A stretch of 34,801 nt of DNA. Source: Beijerinckiaceae bacterium. Lineage in GTDB: Bacteria > Pseudomonadota > Alphaproteobacteria > Rhizobiales > Beijerinckiaceae. Position 1 is the first letter of the stretch; every line of letters begins with the position of its first letter. This document shows positions 23,775 through 32,121 of the stretch, in pieces. The translations under genes and the position numbers were made by a program. The notes under the pieces are model-generated. The model saw only the letters and a program-made list of their open reading frames with translations. It searched no databases and had not been told where the DNA came from. The stretch covers positions 1-34,801 of the forward strand of contig JAKONI010000252.1 of the NCBI GenBank assembly GCA_022702015.1. The letters run 5' to 3'.

Positions 23775-24219
23775 GGGATCCTGCCCTCTGCTGGGTGAAG
23801 CTTTCGCAGGGTGTCGTCAGGGCCGGAGCGCTCCGGCGCCGGGGGACTCGAACGCACGTCTCAGGTGAGGGTATGGATCGGGCGGGCACTGGCAAGCCCT
23901 GGTTGCGGGGGAATACCGAACTTTCTCTGCTGCAATGCGGGAAATTGTTGATCTTCCACGGCACACCCACACTGCGCAAATACAAAGCACAGTGGATGGA
24001 TTTTGAATTATCTACTGAAAGTTGGGTTTTGCCGGCTCATCGCCGTACGAATCACGTCCTTCGCCTCGCATCGTGATGGGGTGATGCTCCGCCTCGCCGG
24101 TGATTCGCGGGGGCCGTTGCGCCGGTCCTGCCTGCGACACCGCGAGGTTCGCATCGCCGTCGGCACCCCCCTGCGCTACGCTGCGTGGGGAATCGCCGAT
24201 GGCATCGCGAGGATCAGGC
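23775..24219. other. Gene-free region with a palindrome and an AT-rich block
   Basis: No gene is supported in this 445-base gap. It contains a perfect 16-base palindrome, GCCGGAGCGCTCCGGC (23822-23837), followed by a GC-rich stretch. A block at about 23925-24050 is clearly richer in A and T than anything around it. That block probably supplies the promoter for the 43-residue gene on the minus strand and perhaps for the amidase on the plus strand, but I could not pick out a convincing -35/-10 pair. A GGACTCGAAC string at 23844-23853 looks like a tRNA T-arm, but no tRNA can be built around it. Confidence 0.5.
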
Positions 24220-25608
24220 ATGGAACTCTGGCGGCTCACCGCGACCGACCTCTCCGCACGGATCCGCTCCGGCGCCGTCTCGGCCCGGGAGGCGGCGGCG
24301 GACGCCCTCGAACGCCTGTCCGCCGTGAACGGCCGCCTCAACGCGGTGGTGGCGTACCGGCCCGAGGAGGTCCTGCGGGAGGCCGAATCGGTCGATGCGG
24401 CCAGGCTTCGGGGCGAGCCCCCGGGACCGCTCGCCGGCGTACCGGTGACGATCAAGGTGAACGCCGACCAAGCGGGCTTCGCGACGACGAACGGCCTGCG
24501 CCTCCAGGAAGGGTTGATCGCCAAGCAGGACAGCCCGGTGGTGGCCAATCTTCGCCGGGCCGGCGCGGTGATCCTCGGGCGGACCAACACCCCCGCCTTC
24601 TCCCTGCGCTGGTTCACCACCAACCTCCTGCACGGGGACACGAAGAATCCCCGCGATCCGGCCCTGACCCCCGGCGGATCCTCAGGCGGGGCGGGGGCGG
24701 CGGTGGCGGCGGGGATCGGCGCCATCGCCCACGGCACCGACATCGCCGGCTCCGTCCGCTACCCGGCCTATGCCTGCGGCGTCCACGGGCTGCGGCCGAG
24801 CCTCGGCCGGGTCCCGGCCTGGAACGCCTCCTCACCGGAGCGGGGCATCGGGCCGCAGCTCATGGCCGTCTCCGGCCCCCTGGCCCGGAGCATCGCCGAC
24901 CTGCGGCTCGCCCTCGCCGCCATGGCCGCGCCGGACCCCCGCGACCCCTGGTGGGTGCCCGCGCCCCTCGAAGGCCCGGCCGTGCCCCGCCGGGCGGCCC
25001 TGTGCCTGCGTCCCGGGGGGATGCCCATCGCGCCGGAGGTCGAGGCGGCCCTGCGCGACGCCGCCGCCCGCCTCTCGGCCGCCGGGTGGCAGGTCGATGA
25101 GATCGCCGACACGCCGCCGATCCGCGAGGCGATGGACATCCAGCTCACCCTCTGGCTGGGCGACGGCTTCGCCGCCGTCCGGGCCGCCGCCGAGCGGGAG
25201 GGCGACCCGGCGGCCATCGGCATCCTGGAGGCGTTCCGGGCCAGGGCGGAAGCCATGCCCCCGGACGCGATCCCGAAGGCGCTCATCAGCCGGGCGACCC
25301 TGATCCGGGACTGGTCCGTCTTCCTGGCCGAGCACCCGGTGCTGCTGGTACCCGTCTGCGGCGAGCTTCCCTTCCCGGACGGGCTCGACCGGACCCGGGA
25401 GGGAATCGAGCGCGCCTTCGCGGCGAACCTCCTGCAGATCGGCCTCGCCCCCCTCGGCCTTCCGGCGCTGACGGTGACGACCGGCCTCGTCGGCCGGACT
25501 CCCGTGGGCGTGCAGGTCGTCGCCGGCCGCTTCCGGGAGGATCTGTGCCTCGCGGCGGGGGAGGCGATCGAGGCGGGCGGCGTCCCGCCGATGCCGGTCG
25601 ATCCGTAG
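24220..25608 (+). CDS. Amidase-signature family amidase
   Basis: A 462-residue amidase-signature (AS) enzyme hydrolysing an amide to acid and ammonia. The catalytic Ser-cisSer-Lys triad is visible: Lys in GVPVTIKVNAD, cis-Ser in TPGGSSGGAGAAVAAG, and the nucleophilic Ser in HGTDIAGSVRYPAYACGVHG. Length is typical. The substrate is not determined; AS amidases in this setting can act on small amides such as those made by nitrile hydratase, and a nitrile hydratase operon lies 4 kb downstream on the same strand, but other genes intervene. The ATG at 24220 with AGGATCAGG upstream is preferred over in-frame starts at 24199 and 24100. The gene converges with the M20 peptidase gene across a repeat. 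Confidence 0.92.
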   Translation: MELWRLTATDLSARIRSGAVSAREAAADALERLSAVNGRLNAVVAYRPEEVLREAESVDAARLRGEPPGPLAGVPVTIKVNADQAGFATTNGLRLQEGLIAKQDSPVVANLRRAGAVILGRTNTPAFSLRWFTTNLLHGDTKNPRDPALTPGGSSGGAGAAVAAGIGAIAHGTDIAGSVRYPAYACGVHGLRPSLGRVPAWNASSPERGIGPQLMAVSGPLARSIADLRLALAAMAAPDPRDPWWVPAPLEGPAVPRRAALCLRPGGMPIAPEVEAALRDAAARLSAAGWQVDEIADTPPIREAMDIQLTLWLGDGFAAVRAAAEREGDPAAIGILEAFRARAEAMPPDAIPKALISRATLIRDWSVFLAEHPVLLVPVCGELPFPDGLDRTREGIERAFAANLLQIGLAPLGLPALTVTTGLVGRTPVGVQVVAGRFREDLCLAAGEAIEAGGVPPMPVDP

Positions 25609-25652
25609 GGCGGGTCGGGAAGCCCCTTCCCATCCACTCTCCCCACAACCTG

Positions 25653-25704
25653 AGAGCCTGACCGGAAAGCCCCTGCTTTCCTCCCCCCCTCATGATGAGG
25701 TGCG
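25653..25704. repeat. Partial second copy of the nested repeat family
   Basis: agagcctgaccggaaag at 25653-25669 repeats 15781-15797 exactly. 19 bases later, cctcatgatgaggtgc at 25689-25704 matches the inner arm at 15820-15835 with two changes, and gcgaagcggtggc follows as in the first copy. Only the left half is present here. It lies between the convergent amidase and M20 peptidase genes. Confidence 0.8.
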
Positions 25705-25767
25705 GCGAAGCGGTGGCACCGCAGGACGAGGACAAGGCGGGCACGGAGCCGCGTTTGCCCCGCCCTC

Positions 25768-26898
25768 TCAGGTCCCGAGGCTCGCCAGCAGCCCCGCGAA
25801 GAGGCGCGCCCGGTGGGGCAGCGACGCGATCAGGATATGCTCCTCCTCGGTGTGGTAGCCCCGCCCGAGGGGGCCGAGCCCGTCGAGGGTCGGGATCCCC
25901 ATCGCCCCGGTGAAGTTGCCGTCCGATCCGCCCCCGGCGCTGGCATGGGAGAGGACCGTGCCTCCCTGCGCGGCGAGGCGGCGGGCCCGCTCGTAGAGGG
26001 CCATCGTCCCCGCATCCGGCTCCCAGACCGGCCGGGTCACGCCCCGGCTCACGGTGAAGCGGATACCGTCCTCCTCCCCGGACAGGGCGAACATCCGTGC
26101 GATCACGCGGTCGAGGTCGGCCTGCCGCTTGGCCATGCTGAGGGCTTGGCCCCGGCAAAGGGTGGGCACGCAGTTCACCCACTGGCCGCCGGAGACGATC
26201 CCGGTGGAGACCGTGCACTCGGCGTCCGACAGGGCGTCGATGGCGAGGATCTTCGCCGCCATGGCGCGGATCGCGGAGCGGCCCTCCGCCGGGCTGGTGC
26301 CGGCGTGGCTCGGCCGGCCGACTGCCTCCAGATCGAACCGGGCGATGGCGTAGCGGCCTGTCACCACCCCGTCGCCGGGCAGGCCCGGTTCCGGCACCAG
26401 GACGAAGGCGTGGCGGGCGGCCTCGGCCTCGATCAGGTCCCTGGTCGAGGGACTGCCGACTTCCTCGTCGCCGGTGAACAGCACCGTGACCGGCAGCGCC
26501 GTCCGCATCCCGGCGGCGGCCAGCGCGCGGATCGCCGCGAGGGCCAGGACGTTGCCGCCCTTCATGTCCAGGGCGCCGGGGCCGTGGGCGCGCCCACCCT
26601 CGATCCGCCAGGGCATCCGGGCGAGGCTCCCGACGGGGTGCACCGTGTCGAGATGGCCCAGCACGAGGATGCCGGGCTCGTCCTGCCGGGGATGGGGGAA
26701 GCGGGCGCGGACGCAATCCCCGAGGCCCATCCGCCCCGGGATGGTCTCCACCCGGGCGCCGAGCACGGCGAGGTCCCGGGCGGCCAGGGCCATCATCCGG
26801 TTCACCGCCGCCGCGTCATGGGTGGGGCTCTCGCATTCCACCCAGGTCCGCAGGGTCGCCAGCATCTCCTCGGCGTCGAAGCGCGGGGCTGTCGTCAT
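25768..26898 (-). CDS. M20-family metallopeptidase (carboxypeptidase G2-like)
   Basis: A 376-residue zinc peptidase of the M20A type, close in layout to glutamate carboxypeptidase (CPG2). Metal ligands and catalytic residues visible: H82 and catalytic D84 in LGHLDTVHP, bridging D111 in GALDMKGG, catalytic E145 and ligand E146 in FTGDEEVGS, a further acidic ligand near E170 in LVPEPG, and the final His in HTEEEHILI. The dimerisation domain (RPSHAGTSPAEGRSA) is present. There is no signal peptide, so it is probably cytoplasmic. Substrates would be N-acyl or N-carbamoyl amino acids, or C-terminal glutamates. It begins 52 bases after the ThDP-enzyme gene on the same strand and may be co-transcribed with it. 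Confidence 0.92.
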   Translation of the reverse strand: MTTAPRFDAEEMLATLRTWVECESPTHDAAAVNRMMALAARDLAVLGARVETIPGRMGLGDCVRARFPHPRQDEPGILVLGHLDTVHPVGSLARMPWRIEGGRAHGPGALDMKGGNVLALAAIRALAAAGMRTALPVTVLFTGDEEVGSPSTRDLIEAEAARHAFVLVPEPGLPGDGVVTGRYAIARFDLEAVGRPSHAGTSPAEGRSAIRAMAAKILAIDALSDAECTVSTGIVSGGQWVNCVPTLCRGQALSMAKRQADLDRVIARMFALSGEEDGIRFTVSRGVTRPVWEPDAGTMALYERARRLAAQGGTVLSHASAGGGSDGNFTGAMGIPTLDGLGPLGRGYHTEEEHILIASLPHRARLFAGLLASLGT

Positions 26899-26950
26899 CG
26901 GAGGCGTCCGTTGCTGGATGGGGGCGGAAAGCCGGCCGGTGGCGATCCCG

Positions 26951-28531
26951 TCAGAGTACCACCTCGATCAGGAAGGGGCCGCGCTCCCGCACGCCGTGGC
27001 GCAGGGCATCGGTGAACTCGGCCAGGGTCTCCACCCGGCGGCCATCGACGCCGAAGCCGCGGGCCAACGACACCCAGTCCATCGCCGGATCGTCGAGGCT
27101 CAGCATCCCGATCGCCTTCGGGCCGGGGTTGTGCGCGCCGACATTGGCGAGTTCCCCCCGCAGGATCGCGTAGGCCCGGTTCGACCAGACGACCGTCACC
27201 ACGTCGAGCCGTTCGCGGGCCTGGGTCCAGAGGGCCTGCACCGTGTAGAGCCCGCTGCCGTCGGCCTGGAGGTTGATGACCTTGCGGCCGGGGCTCGCCA
27301 CCGCCGCCCCGGTGGACATCGGGATGCCGAGGCCGATGGCGCCGCCGCTGAGTTGCAGCCAGGTATGGGGGGCGGAGGCCCGGGTGAGGGCGAAGAAGTT
27401 GCGCCCGGTGGTGAGGGACTCGTCGCAGATCACCGCCCCCTCGGGGATCAGGGCGCCGATCACCGCGCCGATCGTGTCCTGGTCGAGGGGACCGGAGGAG
27501 GGGATCTCCGCGCGCGGGCCGAGGTCCGGCAGGGGCCCCTCGGGGGCGTTCACCGCCTCGGCCAGGCGTTCGAGGGCGTCGATCTGGTCCTGCGCCGGGG
27601 TGGCGAGGGTATGGGTCTGGCAGTCCTCCGGGGCGAGCAGGCTCGGCTTGCCGGGATAGGCGAAGAAGCCGACGGGCTGCGTGGCGCCGACCAGGATGAC
27701 GTGCCGGAACCCCTTGAGGGCGGCGATGGCCTGATCGATCGGATAGGGCAGGCGCTCGATCGGCACCGTGCCGGCGCCCCGGTCGATCCGGGCGTTCGAG
27801 GTCATGGCGAGCATCTTCGCTCCGGTCTTGCGGGCGATGCGCTCCGCGATCACCCGGCCGGGGCCGCGCACCGCCTGATCGCCGAGGTGCAGCAGGACCG
27901 GCTCGCCGCTCGCGAGCGCCTTCGCGGCGGCGGCGACGGCCCCGTCGTCGGCCCGATCGCGCGCGGGGATCGGCGGCACGGGGGCGACGCCGGCGCCCTC
28001 GTCCCAGGCGGTGTTGGCGGGCAGGATCAGGGTCGCGATCTGCCCCGGCGCGGTGCGGGCGGCGGCGATGGCGTCGGCGCCGTCCCGGCCGATCTCGGCG
28101 GCGCTCATCCCCGTGCGCACCCAGGCCGACATCGGGCGGGCCAGCCCCTCGATGTCGGAGGTGAGGGGCGCGTCGTACTCCCGGTGGTAGGTCGCGTGCT
28201 CGCCGACGATGTTCACGAGGGGCGAGCGCGCCCGACGGGCGTTGTGCAGGTTGGCGAGACCGTTGGCGAGGCCGGGCCCGAGGTGAAGGAGGGTGGAGGC
28301 GGGCTTGTCGGCCATGCGGGCGTAGCCGTCCGCCGCCCCCGTGGCGCCCCCCTCGAACAGGCAGAGCACGCAGCGCATCCCCTCCACCCGGTCGAGGGCG
28401 GCGACGAAGTGCATCTCCGATGTGCCGGGATTGGTGAAGCAGACCTCGACCCCGCCGGCCACGAGGGTCCGCACCAGGCTCTCGGCACCGTTCATCGGCC
28501 CTGCCGTCGTCTCCGCACCCGCTTCCGCCAC
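26951..28531 (-). CDS. Acetolactate-synthase-like thiamine diphosphate enzyme
   Basis: A 526-residue ThDP-dependent enzyme similar to the large subunit of acetolactate synthase and to benzoylformate decarboxylase-type paralogues. Seen: NPGTSEMHFVAALDRV, CLFEGGATGAADGYARM with the catalytic Glu, GPGLANGLANLHNARRA, NIVGEHATYH, and the ThDP/Mg site INLQADGSGLYTVQALWTQ followed by VVWSNRAYAIL. The usual GDG is ADG here. No regulatory subunit gene is near, so it is probably not the housekeeping IlvB; the substrate is unknown. For the start I chose GTG 28531, which has GGGGAGG six bases upstream; the ATG at 28495, only 12 codons on, is the alternative and has a weaker site. It heads a likely operon with the M20 peptidase. 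Confidence 0.88.
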   Translation of the reverse strand: MAEAGAETTAGPMNGAESLVRTLVAGGVEVCFTNPGTSEMHFVAALDRVEGMRCVLCLFEGGATGAADGYARMADKPASTLLHLGPGLANGLANLHNARRARSPLVNIVGEHATYHREYDAPLTSDIEGLARPMSAWVRTGMSAAEIGRDGADAIAAARTAPGQIATLILPANTAWDEGAGVAPVPPIPARDRADDGAVAAAAKALASGEPVLLHLGDQAVRGPGRVIAERIARKTGAKMLAMTSNARIDRGAGTVPIERLPYPIDQAIAALKGFRHVILVGATQPVGFFAYPGKPSLLAPEDCQTHTLATPAQDQIDALERLAEAVNAPEGPLPDLGPRAEIPSSGPLDQDTIGAVIGALIPEGAVICDESLTTGRNFFALTRASAPHTWLQLSGGAIGLGIPMSTGAAVASPGRKVINLQADGSGLYTVQALWTQARERLDVVTVVWSNRAYAILRGELANVGAHNPGPKAIGMLSLDDPAMDWVSLARGFGVDGRRVETLAEFTDALRHGVRERGPFLIEVVL

Positions 28532-28660
28532 GCCTAACCTCCCCAAGCCGATCCCGGGGGCTATCGTGGCACGGTGGAGCGGGCGCGCAAGGGGGTTCCG
28601 GGATCGGGCCGTTCGCCGGGCCGGGGCGGTGAACGCCGCCGCCCCGGAAACCCGAACGGA

Positions 28661-29374
28661 TCAGCCGATCGCCGGCCGGGTCCCCGCCCCGTGACTGGCG
28701 AGGCCGAGTTCGGCGAGGAGGGCGGCGCGGGCACGGCTGACGCGACTCTTCACCGTGCCGACCTGGCACCCGATCCGGTCCGCCGCCTCCTCGTAGGTGA
28801 AGCCCTCGGCCCCCACCAGCAGCAGCGCCTCCCGCTGCGAGGCCGGGAGCAGCCCGAGGCGCTGGCGCACGCTGTTCAAGGTGCTCGAATCCTCCTGGTC
28901 GGAGGGGCTGACGAGGCGCTCGGCATGGACGCCGTCCGCATCCTCCACCTCCCGGCGGGTCTTGCGCATCTCCGAGTAGAACTGGTTGCACAGGATCGTG
29001 AACAGCCACGCGATGAAGTTCGTCCCCGGCCGGAACCGGTGCTGGTTGGCCCAAGCCCGGGCGAAGGCCTCCTGCACGAGGTCGTCGGCCCGGCTGGCGT
29101 CGCCGCACAGGGAGAGGGCGAAGGTCCGCAGGGCCGGAAGCGCCTTCACGATATCCGCCCGGAAATCGAAGGGGACCGGCGCCGGGGCATCGGCGAGGAG
29201 CGCATCGAGGCGGGCGAGCAGGCCCGACAGGCGTTGAGGCAAGGTATCGTCCACCCCGATGCCGAAGTAATCACGCAGGGGCGCACTCAGATGCCGCCCG
29301 ACGCGACTTGCGCCGTGTGCGCCTTCGGCAAGAGCAGGAGATCCCTCCGGCCGTCCCGGCTGGTCTGGTTGCAT
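28661..29374 (-). CDS. EcfG-type ECF sigma factor with a NepR-like N-terminal extension
   Basis: A 237-residue sigma factor of the EcfG (ECF15) group, the alphaproteobacterial general-stress type. Region 2: RADDLVQEAFARAWANQHRF, GTNFIAWLFTIL, NQFYSEMRKTRREVED. Region 4: LPASQREALLLVGAEGFTYE, then EAADRIGCQVGTVKSRVSRA. The sigma part starts only at about residue 70. Residues 25-59 (VGRHLSAPLRDYFGIG, then VDDTLPQRLSGLLARLDAL) fit the spacing of the NepR anti-sigma core: LR, aromatic at +3, LP in place of VP, R, then LL and LD. So the protein may carry its own inhibitory segment. The ATG at 29374 has GGGGAG close upstream; a GTG at codon 41 is possible but lacks a ribosome-binding site. It is divergent from the nitrile hydratase operon. 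No phyR or nepR is in the window. Confidence 0.88.
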   Translation of the reverse strand: MQPDQPGRPEGSPALAEGAHGASRVGRHLSAPLRDYFGIGVDDTLPQRLSGLLARLDALLADAPAPVPFDFRADIVKALPALRTFALSLCGDASRADDLVQEAFARAWANQHRFRPGTNFIAWLFTILCNQFYSEMRKTRREVEDADGVHAERLVSPSDQEDSSTLNSVRQRLGLLPASQREALLLVGAEGFTYEEAADRIGCQVGTVKSRVSRARAALLAELGLASHGAGTRPAIG

Positions 29375-29551
29375 GGCTCCCCGCTGAAATACTGCATATT
29401 GGAAACGGTCTAACCTTCGTAGGGGCGAGCGCCTGAACGTTTGCTAAATAAGCCCGGCCATCCTTGCCGGATCGTCCCACGCGCCGGTCGGCGCCTGGAC
29501 GGGGGTGGCATCCGGCGGCGGCCGGGTGCATCCTGCCGGGGAGGACAGGCC

Positions 29552-30229
29552 ATGACCCACGACCATTCCCACGGCGACGACCCCCACGGTCACGCACACG
29601 ATCACGCGCACGATCACGATCACCCGCATGGCAGCGAGCTGTCGGCCGTCGAGGCGCGGGTACGCGCCCTCGAATCGCTCCTCGTGGAAAAGGGCTACGT
29701 GCAGCCCGCCGCCCTGGATGCCCTGGTGGAGATGTACGAGACCGAAATCGGCCCCCATCTCGGGGCGAGGGTGGTGGCCCGCGCCTGGACCGATCCCGCC
29801 TTTCGCGCCCGCCTCCTCGCGGAGGCGACGCCGGCCATCGCGGAACTGGGAATCGGCGGGCGGGGCGGCGAACACATGGTCGTGGTGGAGAACACCCCCG
29901 AGACCCACAACATGGTCGTGTGCACCCTGTGCTCCTGCTACCCCTGGCCGGTGCTGGGCCTGCCGCCCGTCTGGTACAAGGCGCCGCCCTACCGGGCCCG
30001 CGCGGTGAGCGACCCGAGGGGGGTGCTACGGGAATTCGGGGTGAGCATCCCCGAGACGACGCGGATCACCGTGTGGGATTCCACCGCCGAGACCCGCTTC
30101 ATGGTCCTTCCGATGCGCCCGGCCGGCACGGAGGGTCTGCCCGAGGAGGCGCTCGCCGCCCTCGTCACCCGGGACGCGATGATCGGCACCGGCCTTCCCC
30201 TGTCGCCCGGCGCGGAGATCCGCTCATGA
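29552..30229 (+). CDS. nthA: Nitrile hydratase alpha subunit, cobalt type, with His-rich N-terminus
   Basis: A 225-residue metal-binding subunit of nitrile hydratase, which hydrates nitriles to amides in the cytoplasm. The metal site is [11 protein letters not shown] with C124, C127, S128 and C129; Thr in CTLC indicates the cobalt type (iron enzymes have CSLC). In the mature enzyme, the second and third cysteines become sulfinic and sulfenic acids. The first 26 residues hold 11 histidines and six aspartates ([20 protein letters not shown] and on), unlike the catalytic fold, which starts near residue 30; this looks like a metal-binding tail. GGGGAGGACAGG precedes the ATG. The gene overlaps the beta gene by four bases. 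Thiocyanate hydrolase gamma is the main alternative, but the alpha-beta-activator order favours nitrile hydratase. Confidence 0.93.
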   Translation: MTHDHSHGDDPHGHAHDHAHDHDHPHGSELSAVEARVRALESLLVEKGYVQPAALDALVEMYETEIGPHLGARVVARAWTDPAFRARLLAEATPAIAELGIGGRGGEHMVVVENTPETHNMVVCTLCSCYPWPVLGLPPVWYKAPPYRARAVSDPRGVLREFGVSIPETTRITVWDSTAETRFMVLPMRPAGTEGLPEEALAALVTRDAMIGTGLPLSPGAEIRS

Positions 30230-30885
30230 ACGGCGGCCAGGATCTCGGGGGCGCCCATGGCTTCGGGCCGGTGGTGCCCGAACCGGACGAGCCGGTCTTC
30301 CACGGCGCCTGGGAAAGGCGCGTCTTCGCCATGGCGATGGCGATGGGCTTCACCGGTGCTTGGAACCTCGACGGCAGCCGCGCCGTCCGGGAATCCCTGC
30401 CCCCGGCGGAGTATCTGTCATCGAGCTACTACAAAATTTGGCTGGAGGCGCTGGAGAAGCAGATCCTCGCCCAGGGCCTCGCCACGGCCGGGGAGATCGC
30501 CGCCGGGCATTCCACCGCGCCGGCCAAGCCCGTCGCCCGGACCCTGAGCGCGGAGATCCTCAGGCCCCGCTTCCGGGCGGGCTTCCCGAGCGAGCGGCCC
30601 CCCGGCGCCCCGGCGCGCTTCGCGGTGGGGGACGCGGTGGTGGCCAAGGTGATGAACCCCGAGACGCACACCCGGCTGCCGCGCTACGTGCGCGGGCGGC
30701 CGGGGCGGGTGGAGGCCCTGCACGGGGCTTTCGTCTTCCCCGACACGAACGCCTACGGCCGGGGCGAGAATCCCACCTGGCTCTACACCGTCGCCTTCGC
30801 GGCGGCCGACCTCTGGGGGCCGGACGCGGATCCCGGCGGGCGCGTCACCATCGCGGCCTTCGAACCCTATCTCGACCCGGCATGA
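30226..30885 (+). CDS. nthB: Nitrile hydratase beta subunit
   Basis: A 219-residue partner of the alpha subunit. Seen: the start [20 protein letters not shown], which is diagnostic of the beta subunit, then [35 protein letters not shown], and the C-terminal SH3-like barrel [25 protein letters not shown] and [17 protein letters not shown]. Conserved Arg residues of the barrel, expected to contact the oxidised cysteines of alpha, are present in RLPRYVRG. It overlaps alpha and the activator gene by four bases each (ATGA), so all three are translationally coupled. Confidence 0.95.
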   Translation: MNGGQDLGGAHGFGPVVPEPDEPVFHGAWERRVFAMAMAMGFTGAWNLDGSRAVRESLPPAEYLSSSYYKIWLEALEKQILAQGLATAGEIAAGHSTAPAKPVARTLSAEILRPRFRAGFPSERPPGAPARFAVGDAVVAKVMNPETHTRLPRYVRGRPGRVEALHGAFVFPDTNAYGRGENPTWLYTVAFAAADLWGPDADPGGRVTIAAFEPYLDPA

Positions 30886-31202
30886 GCGCCCCCCGTCCCG
30901 AGACGCCCTTCGCCGCGCCGTGGGAGGCGCAGGTCTTCGCGCTGGTGGTGTCCCTGCGGGAGGCGGGGCTCTTCACCTGGGGCGAGTGGACCGAAGCCCT
31001 TGGGCGCACGATCCGCCCGGAGGCGGGGGAGGTGGCCGCCGATTACGGGCAGTGGCTCGCCACGCTGGAACGCCTGCTCACGGAGCGGGGCGTCGCCGAC
31101 GGCGCGAGCGTCGAGGCCCGCACCGCCGCGTGGCGCCGCGCCGCCGAGGCCACGCCGCACGGCCAGCCGATCCTGCTCGCGAACGACCCGCAGGGCGGGT
31201 AA
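30882..31202 (+). CDS. Nitrile hydratase activator (accessory) protein
   Basis: A 106-residue protein matching the small activator family that helps insert cobalt and oxidise the cysteines of the alpha subunit, probably through subunit exchange. Seen: FAAPWEAQVFALVVSLREAG then LFTWGEWTEALG, and YGQWLATLERLLTERG, all similar in sequence to the N-terminal part of the beta subunit, as is usual for these activators. Its ATG overlaps the beta stop. No separate cobalt transporter gene follows, so cobalt supply depends on genes elsewhere. Confidence 0.92.
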   Translation: MSAPRPETPFAAPWEAQVFALVVSLREAGLFTWGEWTEALGRTIRPEAGEVAADYGQWLATLERLLTERGVADGASVEARTAAWRRAAEATPHGQPILLANDPQGG

Positions 31203-31254
31203 CGCCCTCCTCCCCCGATGGACCGGGAGAGGGGATGCGCGACGGCGGATGCGA

Positions 31255-32121
31255 TCACCCCCGCAACCGCTCCAGCGGCACCGGGGCCGCGTGGGGCCGC
31301 GTCGCGAGCATCCCGTCGATCAGCGCCAGCACCTCGGCCCGGCCGCAATTTGCGGCGGGTTCGAAGGGGGTCCAGGTCTGGGTGAAGTCCAAGCGCTCGA
31401 ACACGTCGCGGTAGCGGCGCAACTCGTTCACGGTCAGGGGCACCCCGCGCACGAAGGCCTTGTGCGTGGAGATCGTCCGCGCCCGGCGGAAATTCTCCGG
31501 GTCCAGCTCGAATTTCAGCGCGTCGCCGCAGAAGCAGATCTTCCGCGCGCGGTCGAACAAAACCGCGTGACCGTCGAAATGCCCGGCGGTGCGGTGCAGT
31601 TCGAGGCCGGGGAGGGGTTCGAGGAAGTCATCGTAGGGCCAGCTCACCTGGAGGGCGGCGCTCCAGGTGAAGTCCGCCGCCGGCAGGCACAGTTCCGGGT
31701 CGAACCGGTCCTGCAACTGCACCAGCGCCCCGTAGGAATGCGGGTGCGAGGCCGAGAGGACCCGCATGCCGCCCAGCCGTTCGATCTGGTCGAGGGCGGC
31801 CTCGCTGAAGACCGGGCAGCCCTCGAAGCCCATGTTCCCGTGTTCGGTCCGGATCAGGTAGGCCGAGGGGCCGATCCCCGAGACCGGCTCGTTCCAGAAC
31901 CGCCAGACACCGGGCTCCAGTTCCTCCCAGTGGCAGGGGAAGGCGGCCTGGGCCTGCCGGGCGGTGCGGAAACGCCAGCCGTCCTGCGGCACCACGTGGC
32001 GGGCGTCGAGGCACATCGGACAGGAGGCGGGGGCCTCGAAGTGGCGCTGCCAGAACCCGCAATTGTCGCAGGTATAGGCGGGCAGGTTCAGGGCGCCCGC
32101 GAAGGGCAGGTATCCAGGCAT
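31255..32121 (-). CDS. Metallo-beta-lactamase-fold protein with N-terminal zinc ribbon
   Basis: A 288-residue protein. Residues 15-40 form a rubredoxin-like zinc ribbon with C18, C21, C34 and C37 (YTCDNCGFW and ASCPMC). A divergent metallo-beta-lactamase-type domain follows. Its first motif reads SASHPHSYG (H126, H128) in place of HxHxDH, with Tyr and Gly at the usual Asp/His positions; later elements are TAGHFDGHAVLFD (H181, H185) and CFCGDALKF (D200). The active site may therefore bind one metal or an altered pair. Function is unknown; the fold suggests a hydrolase or a flavin-free oxidoreductase-like role. It faces the nitrile hydratase operon convergently, 52 bases from its end, so an association with it is only positional. 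Confidence 0.82.
   Translation of the reverse strand: MPGYLPFAGALNLPAYTCDNCGFWQRHFEAPASCPMCLDARHVVPQDGWRFRTARQAQAAFPCHWEELEPGVWRFWNEPVSGIGPSAYLIRTEHGNMGFEGCPVFSEAALDQIERLGGMRVLSASHPHSYGALVQLQDRFDPELCLPAADFTWSAALQVSWPYDDFLEPLPGLELHRTAGHFDGHAVLFDRARKICFCGDALKFELDPENFRRARTISTHKAFVRGVPLTVNELRRYRDVFERLDFTQTWTPFEPAANCGRAEVLALIDGMLATRPHAAPVPLERLRG

Noticed and set aside
23843..23853. tRNA T-arm-like string (minus strand GTTCGAGTCCC)
   Set aside because: The T stem would be mismatched and no acceptor, D-arm or anticodon arm can be built around it.
29401..29441. Possible EcfG promoter between the sigma gene and nitrile hydratase (GGAAAC and CGTT)
   Set aside because: The two elements are about 31 bases apart; the known spacing is 16-18, and the -35 is not GGAAC.
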